Source: Platerodrilus igneus (taxonomy: Eukaryota > Arthropoda > Insecta > Coleoptera > Lycidae). From it: a DNA stretch of 64,000 bases. The notes under the pieces were generated by a model. The model was not told the DNA's origin and made no database searches. It saw nothing but the letters and a program-made list of their open reading frames with translations. This document shows, piece after piece, positions 55,198-64,000 of the stretch; within the stretch, counting starts at the first letter, position 1, and every line of letters begins with the position of its first letter. The translations under genes were made by a program, and so were the position numbers. The stretch lies in contig JARFIW010000999.1 in NCBI GenBank assembly GCA_036346225.1, positions 6,059,001 to 6,123,000 on the forward strand, in the 5' to 3' direction.

Positions 55198-56983
55198 TTA
55201 AAGTTGGAGCATTTCATAAATTTCCACGTTTATATATTTCTTGCAGATAAACTGAGTTCGCGATTTAAATAACTACGACTTGTTATTCTTTAAAAGCGAG
55301 AACGAGAAAATTGGTGCAGTCAGTCTGCCTATCTGTTTGTCTGTCTTTGGCAAATTTTTCGAGATATCTGTACAATTTGTTAAATGTTGTAAAACCAGTA
55401 AAGAGCTATTGCGTTGATCAATTATAATTGCTTTCAGGGTTGAGAGTCCCATTCGTGCTGTCTGAGTTTAATTGTTTTTTCTGCAGACATCAGCATTAAA
55501 GAATTTCTTACTGACTACAATAATAATACATACACAATCTTTTCTATCGTTTTTTATTATTATCAAACCATTCTTTTAATAACAAAGTATTTTGTTTTTG
55601 CAATAGATAGGTTTCCATCCATTTCTTCTTTTCTATACCCTTCACACATACTTCTTCACCGGGTCGGATAATTTGCTTCGGCAAACATTGTAAAATTATA
55701 TTAAAATAAATAATACAGACACAATCTTTCTATTGTTTTTTATTATTATCAAGCCATTCTTTTAATAACAAAGTATTTTGTTTTGCATATTGCAGATTAT
55801 TATTGCTGTGTCTACAACAATGGATGTTATATTTTAAACGGTTGTTGATTTTTAACTCCGATAGCTTAGGACAACCTCGTGCAAGCATATCAATTACAAC
55901 GTTTTTTGCATTAGATAGGTTTCAATCAATTTCTTCTTTTCTAGACCCTTCACAAATACTTCTTCACCGGGTCGGATAATTTGCTTCAAATAAAGCGCTA
56001 TATATGATGACACCATTCCAGCCGTTGAAGATTCATCCCAAGAAATACCATGAATATTCCTTGTCACCCAGTCGTTATGTTTTATATGATCTTGACTCAA
56101 ACAACTGGACTGCATTGGCAGTTTAAAAAATTTGATGCCAAACAACACCTTCCAACAAGTTCAAAACCGCAATTTCTTTGCACACAAACTCGTTTTTCTT
56201 GTATTTATATCCCTGAATATCAATTATATACATGTTTGTATGTAAATATATGCAGTAAACTTCGACTAATTAAATTAATATTAGGAGCAATCTCCTTATA
56301 TAGCAGATTACCCCCATCTGCGTACTTTGCCAACCCACTTTTCAACCTATCACAAGAGTGAACACGTTTTGAATTGAAACCGGCCCATGTGTATTTGCAG
56401 CCTCTAAACATAAATCAGAATCCACTTTAATTAAACACAATTGACTTGAATGCGATATTTTGCATCTGTCATACTGTCTCGCTAGAAAACCAAATTCAAA
56501 ACATCTACACACATTTTCTCTGCACTTACATTTTTCAACATACGTGTGTTTTGATGTATGTTCCATTGAAAGTAATATAAAGCTGATCCTAATTCAAAAC
56601 GTGCCCACAAGTATTTTACATTTGAAAAGAATTCAGGTTTTCACATTTTACATTAAAAGTATATAACGCCGATCCTAATTCAAAACGGTGCACGTGTAAC
56701 TTCTCGCTAGAAAACCGAATTCAAAACAGCTACACACATTCTTCTCTGCACTTACATTTTTCAACATACGTGTGTTCCATTGAAAGTAATATAAAGCCGA
56801 TCCTAATTCAAAACGTGCCCACAAGTATTTTACATTGAAAGTATATAAGAATTCATGTTTTCACAACTATTTTACATTGAAATTATATAGGGCCGGTCCT
56901 AATTCAAAACGTGACAAATGTATTTTACACATGGAAAATACGTCTGTCGCGTTTTGAATTAGGACCGGCCCTATATACCTACT
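55198..56983 (-). repeat. Right TIR of the Maverick derivative
   Basis: The inverted copy of 49105-50893, with the same gene, sub-terminal repeats and hairpin tip. One small difference is 'tgtgttttgatgtatgttccattg' near 56545, with extra bases relative to the left arm. Confidence 0.85.
55730..56175 (-). pseudogene. Unidentified TIR-borne gene, right copy
   Basis: The same protein as the left copy. Frame 56148-55894 ends after IETYLMQKTL because one extra base near 55900 ('gttttttgcat') shifts the frame; the remaining end (DMLARGCPKLSEL, CCRHSNNNLQYAKQ) continues in another frame to about 55730. The N-terminal shift near 56130 is the same as in the left copy. Confidence 0.7.
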
Positions 56984-57237
56984 GGTCTCCCGTGTTCCCC
57001 TGCTTTGTTTAAACCAAAATTGATCTTTTCCTAGTATTTCCTCAGCTCGTTTTTCATCCGTCTTTGTAAAAGTCTAGTTAATAATTTTTATACGTGTGCT
57101 GTCAAACTTGTTGTTTGAAAGTTTTCACGTCTATCCGCAACCTTTCTTTTTGGTATAGTGGCTATGAAATTATGTCTGCAATTTTTTGGTATCTCGTCTG
57201 TCTCATACATAGAACTTACAAGTTGTTACTGTTACTG
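56984..57237 (-). pseudogene. EN-RT LINE copy L4, 5' remainder (RT fingers)
   Basis: Continues the LINE interrupted at 49104. The minus strand corresponds to IPKNCRHNFIATIPKRKVAD, 'LTRLLQRRMKNELRKY' and 'LGKDQFWFKQSRG'-like sequence. It shows point changes and frame breaks, and is truncated at about 57237. Confidence 0.78.
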
Positions 57238-57507
57238 TAAAGATGAAGCTGGTCTATAAACTGTAAAACCAGATGGTTAAGTATAAAAAATGCAACTAAC
57301 GTAAATAAGAAATGGGTTAGTATTGCAAAAATCCTGCTCATTTGTAGGAAACTGTGAAACTGAGACTGGATGCAAAAAATCTGAGGATAATATTACAGAG
57401 GCTCGAGATGGCTTCACGGTTGTTATAGGGATTTTCTCTTGGAAAGGATGAACTAAACCAGCAAGAGGTTGCAAGCTGTTGAAGTGGATCTAAGTAAAAC
57501 TGCTAAC
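57238..57507. other. Non-coding stretch
   Basis: Nothing recognised; short frames on both strands look accidental. Confidence 0.4.
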
Positions 57508-57703
57508 TTATACAGGGTGCCAAATTTAACGTGTCTACCATTGGTAATTCTTGTCTTCTTAGAGATAGAAAGTAGGTTAAATGAGGAAAGTGTCAGTGTA
57601 TTTCATTTAAGGCAACTAAACACATTTTCTCTATCACTTTCGATTTAGCCGGAAAAGTAACCAACTTTGAAATTCTTAATGGAACACCCTGTATATTATA
57701 ATA
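57508..57703. mobile_element. MITE with TACAGGGTG termini
   Basis: The ends are TATACAGGGTGCC and GGAACACCCTGTATA, inverted, with TA on both sides. The length is about 190 bp and there is no coding content. Ends of this type are common for Tc1/mariner-derived MITEs in insects. Confidence 0.8.
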
Positions 57704-57889
57704 GTTTTGGATAGAAAATATCATTGGCTTTATAAAAGTATAAGCATTAAGTATACCTAGATTAAAAAATAACCGAAATATTTTTTATTTCTTGTTTTTA
57801 CTTTTTCCAAAATTATATTATCCATTAAAACAATTGACGGCAAAAAAACAATATCAGTTATAATCAGATGTCACTTTTAGTGTTTGTTT

Positions 57890-58558
57890 TAAACACTACT
57901 ATTACGATATTCTAAAATGAATTTTTCAAATACTGAGAAGGTGGATATGCTAGAAGTGTATTTTTCATGTATTTGACGGTTTGCCTTAGTAGCTCGTAAC
58001 ACTGCCCCCTCTTCCAAACAGTTACGCCTTTTAACTGTAAATACATTTTGACGCCAATTCGATAACTGATGACGGTATCGGCAGCTATCTTTTCCGGTGC
58101 ATCTACCACGTCGTTGGAAATAACAGTCAACACTCTTTTCTTGGTCTTGGTAGGCAACAAACAAACAAGGACCTGGAAGTTGGTTCCCTAGAAAATTACT
58201 TCTAGGATATTTCGGACTATCCTCCAATCTAAGCGATCCAGTCCACAGCTTCCGTACTGGAATGCAACTTCCCACAATCATGTCTTTTTTCAGGGTCACC
58301 GTATGCGGATTAATGTTTAGCACCCTTGCTAGTATCATATTTTGAAACTTTGCCAGCGTTCTTCCAATCAGTAATCCCTCCTGACCCATTCCCGATTCAG
58401 TTGTTTCCATCATGCATACTTGTCCTTTTTAGAGCGTACCATCCGGGCGTCCCATCACGATCATTTCCGCCTTCTCGGGTATTTTTATATCACAAATCAT
58501 TCGGACTTGCATCGTCTGGTTACTCGTCTCTTGAACTGGAATCTCATCATCATCAATC
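57890..58558 (-). pseudogene. pol: Gypsy copy 2, pol fragment after the protease
   Basis: The minus strand reads EIPVQETSNQTMQVRMICD, 'VMGRPDGTL', a stop, then GLLIGRTLAKFQNMILARVL and MIVGSCIPV, the linker between protease and RT in Gypsy elements. After GSCIPV the identity becomes unclear (about 58250-57890). The frame there contains a C-x7-C-x5-C-x3-H pattern (CYFQRRGRCTGKDSCRYRH), which I do not trust. RT and later domains are absent. Confidence 0.7.
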
Positions 58559-58852
58559 TGTGGGATTATTAATTAAGTTATAATAAACGATGCGTCATAA
58601 ATATGCATTTATTATCAATTACAAGCCTTTTATATTAAACAATTTAACCATAATCTTAAACAGTAGTAATTAGAAACAGCCCGTCGTCCGTCGCTATCAC
58701 AAACAATATATAACGTCGAACAAATATTGCTAACACGTCTTTCGCGCTCCACGTCTACGGTAGAACTCCTCGCGCGGTGGGGTGCCGCACAGATCGTTGT
58801 TCACAGGTGTGTGTCGGTTTGTTGGGCGTCGCAGGACCGTATCTCACAAATC
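58555..58852 (-). mobile_element. Solo LTR with AATC TSD inside Gypsy copy 2
   Basis: The LTR is 58559-58848 (290 bp). On the minus strand it begins TGTGAGATAC and ends ATCCCACA. AATC stands at 58555-58558 and 58849-58852. TATATA-like and AATAAA signals are present on the minus strand, which gives its orientation. It splits the protease (KMCLGF) from EIPVQE. The family is not one of the other LTRs in this window. Confidence 0.82.
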
Positions 58853-60290
58853 CAAGGCACATTTTTCCTTCATATTCATATAAAACACATTTTCTCTCAT
58901 GAGATCCACCCAAGATCACTTCTTCTGTAATTTCAGCTACCAACACCCGATGATTAATTAGTTTGTCTCCAATTGCCAACGTAACGGCAGTTTCTCCATG
59001 AGTAGAAATTTTCTCACTACTTGGAGTTCGAAGGCATACCAATACACTTTTCCACGACTAACCAAATCTGGTCTCACAATAGTCCTGGTTGTTCCTTTAT
59101 CCACGAGTAATCGGACAACCCTACCATTAATTCCACCATAAATATAAATGCTGCCCAGACTTCCCATCGACGATGCAGCACGGATGATAATCTCTAGGGC
59201 AGTACGTTGTGCTGTCGACGTTTGCCATTTTACGTCGACTTGTTTTTGTTTTTCCTGCTGCTCAACCGGTTGTTTTTCTGGTTGAATACAGCGTCTCTGT
59301 ATATGACCAACTTTACCGCAGCTCCAGCACGCAAACGCCATCTCCGCGGCCGTTGTCTTTCCAGCCTTTCCGCCATTTGCTTTTCAAACACACGGTTGAT
59401 TATTTCTTTTATGTGTTTCTGCGATTAACCAGGTTCTTCTAAGGTATACCGAACATTGTGACTCATCCTGTGTGATGTCTGCTTAGCTGCTTCAAATTCA
59501 AGCGCATGAGCCAGTACGTCATCTAACATTTTTGGCCATGCTAATCTTAGCGCTTGCTGTATTTCGCAGTCTCTAACGCCATTCACAAATGTTTGAACGG
59601 CCAATTGTTCGAGGAAGCTATCTGATGCCGTTGAGTATGCCAATCTAACTAATCTGGCAATGTCAGCTTCGAATTCCTGCAGGCTTTCATTTGTCTTTTG
59701 CGAGCGGTACTTAACTTGTGCATGGTAAACCTGTTTAAAGTGAGCGTCTTCATATCTCATCTCAAGCTTCGATGTTAAGAGGCCGTAATCATTCTGCTGG
59801 TGATCTGGAATCGTTTGCAAGATGTTAAAAGCTTACCCCCGTAAGTATTAGGGAGATAACCTTCTCTTTGTTGCACCAACCGTTGACTATTGCAGCAGCT
59901 TCAAGTTGTTTCATCGAATGTGGGTGGTTTCACTTTAAATTTTGACCGTATAGACTCGCTTCCTTCCATGCTACTTATTTCTGGAATGTTTTTACCAATT
60001 TACTGTTCAACTTTTGCTCAACTGTTTTTACAGTTCAGTGAAATCTTCTTTCAATGCAATAGAGTTTTCCATTAATCTTTGTTCTAACTTTTCTTCCAAT
60101 TTTGCAGCATTTTCACTTAACTTTTCTTAAAGTGTTGATTCCAGTTAAACTGACCTCACCACGTTTTCCGTAAGTGTCACTTCTAGTTTAGCAGACCTCT
60201 CTTCCATACCGGATTTAAAATCCTTGAGGAAATTCATTAAAGTTTCTGCGTCCATTTTACTTTGGCTTCTTGTAACTGTCATATACAAAC
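58853..60290 (-). pseudogene. gag: Gypsy copy 2 gag and protease
   Basis: Minus strand. The ATG is near 60290 (reverse of 'cagttacaagaagccaaagt'), followed by the coiled-coil region with indels, then the gag core (59820-59425, YHAQVKYRSQKTNESLQEFE and LAVQTFVNGVRDCEIQQALR). The CCHC knuckle (CWSCGKVGHIQRRC) is at 59330-59290. The protease runs SLGSIYIYGGINGRVVRLLV and DKGTTRTIVRPDLV, with Asp-Lys-Gly where the active site is normally Asp-Thr/Ser-Gly, to ILGGSHERKCVLYEYEGKMC. Frames change at about 59900-60200 and 59040. Confidence 0.85.
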
Positions 60291-60341
60291 TACTCAAATG
60301 TCTTTAGACTTAATTAATCATCCAACACAGCCTGACACCAG

Positions 60342-60883
60342 TGTAATGGGCTACTATTAACGCGTTTCACCAATTTAAAACAAGTAATAACAAGTCTTTA
60401 TTACTCAGTGTCAACAAGTTTAATTAATAGGATATGCCTTATTTATAGATGTTTTCAGCCCAATTAACAATGTAGCACTATCACACTAATGCTATTTACA
60501 GGCACTAATATCTTCTTAAACTAAATCCTTAAACATAAGTCTTCTTAACAACACTAACACTACTGTAATTTATTTATTACACTTTTTGTCTATTTATGTA
60601 TTCTGTAAGCTGGCGGTACAATACACACGTTCACATTACACAAATTTATATTTACTCTAAAACTTTCAAAACGTAATGAACCAACTAACTATACACCAGA
60701 TGAATTATATTTGACATTTAGATATAGACTAACTCTGTACTTCATCGGCGGTCTTATATATACCCTGAATTAAATAGATGATTCATACTCCGGTATATGC
60801 TAGAAAGTTCTAGGCTTCTGTAGTAAATACATTGCTTACGGCGCTTGTGTGTTTGACGGGTTGCCTAATAGTAGATCGTAGCA
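60342..60883 (-). mobile_element. 5' LTR of Gypsy copy 2
   Basis: 542 bp; minus-strand ends are TGCTACGATC and CCCATTACA. It is equivalent to 15207-15747. The primer-binding site (reverse 'cctgacacca', 60331-60340) is next to it on the left. Confidence 0.88.
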
Positions 60884-60928
60884 ATATTTTCAAGGCTTGA
60901 GACTTCGCTACGAGAAAGGGGAAGCTTG

Positions 60929-61279
60929 AATAAATCTGGACGAAAACGACAACCACATATAGTAACTGAACTAGTAGAAGAACAAGTACTTGCTCTGTTT
61001 GAAGCTTATCCTCAAATGTCAACACGGCAAGCTGCAACCGAAAGTGGTATTTCCACAGAAACAATTCGCCTAATTTTAAAAAAGTATCATTAATAACCAT
61101 ATAAGATTATCTTAGTGCAATAATTACATTCAGGAGATCAAGATAAACGAGTGCAGTTTTGTAACTAGTGGTTAGATAATATTAGAAGAGACAGAACGTT
61201 TCCAAAATATATCTTATGGTCAGACGGATGTAATTTTTCTAATAACGACATGTTTAACCGAAAAAAGAATCAATACTGG
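60929..61279 (+). pseudogene. Tc1/mariner-superfamily transposase fragment
   Basis: The first piece (60929-61093) encodes a helix-turn-helix region (EEQVLALFEAYPQMSTRQAA, TESGISTETIRLILKKYH) and ends in a stop. The second (61136-61279) encodes the start of the DDE domain: RDRTFPKYILWSDGCNFSNN, with the Asp of the second catalytic position, and MFNRKKNQYW, with a TAG at 61166-61168. The gap between them lacks the first Asp region. The BEL element is inserted directly after QYW at 61280. Confidence 0.75.
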
Positions 61280-61679
61280 TGTTTATTGCGCGGAGGTCTT
61301 ATAAATTTATACATCGACTTACCTCCGCGGTGTTTTGTTGTTCTAAGCTGCAGTTCCTATTCTTTCAACCAAGTGGACTGTATGCGAAATTGAGTCTGTG
61401 TTACGTTGCACTTGCACTGTGTTTTTTAGGGGTTTAACAACTAAAGTCTGCGGCACTTGACTAACTTACGGTACCGAACGAAAAACCGACGACTGTTCTG
61501 CTTCGATATCCATAATAAAGTGTTTGTTCACTACTCTGTCCAACTTATTCACACATGCACAGGGAATTTTTATGGCAGGATATAAGGGAACAAGGGATGA
61601 CAGTTTTACTATTAGATTTACAAATACAAATTTACGACTTAAAATTAAACACGACAACGTGCAACAAAGAGACCGAACA
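61280..61679 (-). mobile_element. 3' LTR of the BEL/Pao element
   Basis: 400 bp; on the plus strand it begins TGTTTATTGCG and ends GACCGAACA. It matches the solo LTR at 25577-25968 in reverse orientation. It follows the pol stop by about 120 bases. The other LTR lies outside the window. Confidence 0.85.
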
Positions 61680-61802
61680 TCCCGCTCACCAAAATAAGTA
61701 TGAACTAACTTATTTTATATTTAAAAATAATTAGAACTATTAACTAAGAAACCTAACCGACAAACTTATATAAGTGAATATATGTGTACATACCATTAAA
61801 TA

Positions 61803-64000
61803 TCAAGTAACTGGCAGTAAACATAGTTTCACTAGGGTGCGTTTAACTAACCCTTGGGATGTCTTGACTGTAGCTACCCGAACGATACCGTCTCTACCAG
61901 GGTGAACATCTTGTGCTCTTCCTAAACGCCACTCTAGAGGGGGGTTATTTTCTTCTTTCAAGAGGACAAGCGAATGAATAGGTAGGGTAGCGGAATTCTT
62001 CAACCACTTATCTTTCTGCTGAAACGTGTGCAGGTATTCAGCACTCCATTTCTTCCAAAACCCTTGTTGCATTTGCTGCAACAATTGCCAGCGATTCAAA
62101 CGAGAGGGGTTTATGGACAACAAATCTGGATCTGGTAACACCGAAACTGGTTCAACATTAAGAAAATGACCCGGGTTCAAATACGAGAAGTCATGCGGTT
62201 CGCAACTCAGTGCGCATAATGGACGTGAGTTGAGAATCGCTTCGATTTGAATCAATACCATCGAGAATTCTTCAAACGACAAAATTTGTTCACCGATAAT
62301 TCTCTTTAAATGGGAATTTACTGATTTAATCCCGGCCTCTCACAACCCACCAAAATGAGGAGCAGCAGGAGGATTAAACACAAATTCGATTCCCTCAACG
62401 CCTGCCGAATGGCGCATCAATTGCGAGATTTCACGAGAGGCCCCAACGAAATTAGTACCATTATCACAATGGATTTGAATACATTTGCCTCTTCGAGCAA
62501 TAAATCGACGTAAAGCACCCAAGAAAGCGTCTGTCGACAAGTTAGACACTAGTTCCAAATGGATGGCTTTAGTACTGAAACAAATAAATAAGCAAATGTA
62601 CGCTTTCAATGATTTTGCGCCACGACATCGATTCATCGTGACAGAGAAAGGTCCACCAAAGTCGACTCCCGTATGTAAAAACGCCTTACCTGGAGTTAAC
62701 TTAGAAGCTGGTAAATCCCCCATAGGGGGGCATAAAGCCACAGGGTTTACACGAAAACAACGAATGCAGGATTTCAAACATTGCCGAAGAGTCCTCTTTG
62801 CGGACAAGATCCAATAATTTTGAGTTAGTAAAAATTGTGTTGTTCGATTTCCAGGATGTAAATGTCTTTCATGACAATCTAATATAATAAGTTCAGTCAA
62901 CCGATGCGACGGAGGAAGCAAAATTAGAAATTTTGCATCATGCGACAACTCTGAGTTACGTAGGCGACCGCCCACCCTCAACAAATCACGACTATCTAGA
63001 AACGGACTAAGGCTACGAAGTTGTTTACTAACAAGTTTTCCAGTTTTAATATTTGCAATGCCTTGAGCATAAACATTTGTTTGAACTCTTTTAATCAATA
63101 AATGTATAGCCTCTTGCTGCTGAGCTAGAGACAAACGATCAGAATATTTTGAACGCAAATCTGCTGGACATTGAACATTACGAATGAAATGACGAATACA
63201 TGTAATAATCCTACAAATTTTCTGCAGTTTTGAAAATTTATCCAACAACAAATCTAAGAAATTCTCACACATAACGACTGTTAACGACAAAGTAGTACGA
63301 TATTCGACGTTCATCTGAGATGAGTCGATTAGTTTTGGCAGCGATGTTACTGGCCATTCTTCGCTACGACGCACTAACCAGGAAGATCCTGTCCACCATA
63401 ATGGATGCTGAACCAACTCTGAAGCCAAAAGTCCACGCGAGACACAATCCGCAGGGTTATCCTGGGACTTAACATGAAACCACGAAGATGGAGGAATACG
63501 TTCTTGAATATGCGAAATACGATTGCTAACGAATGTCTTCCACTTATGCGAGGAAGACCGAATCCAAGACAAAACAACAGTAGAATCTGACCACGCGAAA
63601 ATATTACTAAATGATAAAATATCTGTATAAGTATTTTTGACGAAATCTACTAAATCTGCCAAGAGTACGGCAGCACACAATTCGAGACGGGGCAATGAAA
63701 CGCGATTAGTAGGAGCAACCTTCGATTTTGCGCATACTAATGAAATGATAATATTACCTTCTAGATCGAACGAACGGAAATAGATGACAGCTGCATACCC
63801 GGCTTCAGAAGCATCACAGAATCCATGCAACTCCACCCTTTTAAAATTATGACATACGATGCGACGCAAAATCTCAATGTTCGAAACCGCTGGCAATTCA
63901 CCCAAACAATGTTTCCATTTTTGTATGACTTCCAATGGAGGCTCTTGGTCCCACCCGAGACCTAAAAGCCAAAGATCTTGAACTAAACGTTTAGCGAACA
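61803..64000 (-). pseudogene. pol: BEL/Pao pol: RNase H, integrase and C-terminal domain, one nonsense codon
   Basis: The frame is open from the window edge (FAKRLVQDLWLLGLGWDQEP) to 62340, then again to the stop at 61803, in the same frame. RNase H segments: ELHGFCDASEAGYAAVIYF, SLPRLELCAAVLLADL, FAWSDSTVVLSWI, DNPADCVSRGL. The integrase zinc finger uses His of HERHLHPGNR and Cys of CLKSCIRC. Integrase core: THTGVDFGGP-type Asp (HTGVDFGGPFSV), IHCDNGTNFVGASRE, and the Glu just after GGL. The Trp before that Glu is TGA (62340-62342). The C-terminal domain (LNRWQLLQQMQQGFWKKWSA, LEWRLGRAQDVHPGRDGIVR, RTLVKLCLLP) is the DUF5641 type usual in BEL/Pao. Gag, protease and most of RT would lie beyond 64000. 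Confidence 0.9.

Larger units (their letters stand above)
49105..56983. mobile_element. Maverick/Polinton-derived element, 7.9 kb, with about 1.8-kb TIRs
   Basis: The ends are AGTAGGTATATAGGGC and the inverse GCCCTATATACCTACT, flanked by AGTCTC (49099-49104) and GGTCTC (56984-56989), five of six bases equal. A 6-bp TSD and AG..CT ends are known for Mavericks. An alternative reading is CAGTAGG ends with a 4-bp GTCT duplication. Inside lies the C-terminal part of a Maverick-type integrase and a gene duplicated in the TIRs. Genes for DNA polymerase B, capsid, protease and ATPase are absent, so this is a non-autonomous deletion derivative. It is inserted in LINE L4. Confidence 0.85.

Noticed and set aside
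49099..56989. PIF/Harbinger, piggyBac or other TIR transposon instead of Maverick
   Set aside because: The flanks can be read as 4 bp, but the integrase C-terminal region and the long AG..CT TIRs fit Maverick better.
1..64000. CRISPR array, bacterial operon structure, rRNA genes, host protein-coding gene
   Set aside because: No regularly spaced identical repeats, no bacterial signals and no rRNA words seen; every recognisable coding frame belongs to a transposable element.

Overview
This window looks like AT-rich, intergenic DNA from an arthropod, most likely an insect. I found no host protein-coding gene, rRNA or true tRNA gene. The case for an insect is the mixture of transposable elements: non-LTR elements of the LOA, R1-like and 'craniofacial development protein 2-like' endonuclease/RT types, BEL/Pao and Ty3/Gypsy LTR elements, Penelope-like elements (PLEs), a Maverick/Polinton derivative, a Tc1/mariner fragment, a tRNA-derived SINE and small foldback elements. 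All alignments between copies were made by eye, so boundaries are good to a few bases only where a target-site duplication (TSD) is stated.

Layout. 1-1.36 kb: 3' part of PLE family 1. 2.7-4.7 kb: broken LINE (+). 6.3-12.1 kb: nest of inverted LINE tails around a LINE (-), with a SINE bounded by a 12-bp TSD. 12.4-13.4 kb: a stray Maverick-TIR segment with the most intact copy of an unidentified gene. 15.2-21.0 kb: Gypsy copy 1 (5' LTR, gag, part of pol) holding a nearly whole PLE-1. 21.0-24.8 kb: LINE-B 3' end, then an R1-like LINE (-) with a SINE. 24.8-31.7 kb: a LINE endonuclease region that took up a BEL solo LTR (TSD CTAAC) and a 5.3-kb LOA element (10-bp TSD). 31.7-39.7 kb: non-coding, with a purine-rich tract, hairpins and a 2.8-kb terminal-inverted-repeat element. 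39.7-42.7 kb: LINE-B (-). 42.7-47.3 kb: SINE plus Gypsy copy 3, whose LTR is split by PLE family 2 (12-bp TSD). 48.0-57.2 kb: LINE (-) split by a 7.9-kb Maverick/Polinton derivative. 57.5-60.9 kb: MITE and Gypsy copy 2 with a solo LTR inside (TSD AATC). 60.9-64 kb: Tc1/mariner fragment split by a BEL/Pao element that runs off the window.

The elements appear to interact as hosts, parasites and insertion sites. The SINE carries the same 3' hairpin (CC-UUCG-GG loop) as LINE-B, which would fit LINE-B supplying the machinery that copies it. PLE-1 keeps a recognisable hammerhead-ribozyme core. The Maverick derivative has lost almost all coding capacity except the integrase tail, yet keeps about 1.8-kb TIRs, each with its own copy of an unidentified gene. 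Nearly every coding region carries nonsense codons, frameshifts or deletions. The closest to intact are the PLE-1 RT/GIY-YIG frame, the BEL/Pao pol frame, the LOA ORF1 and the unidentified ORF at 12.5-13.0 kb.
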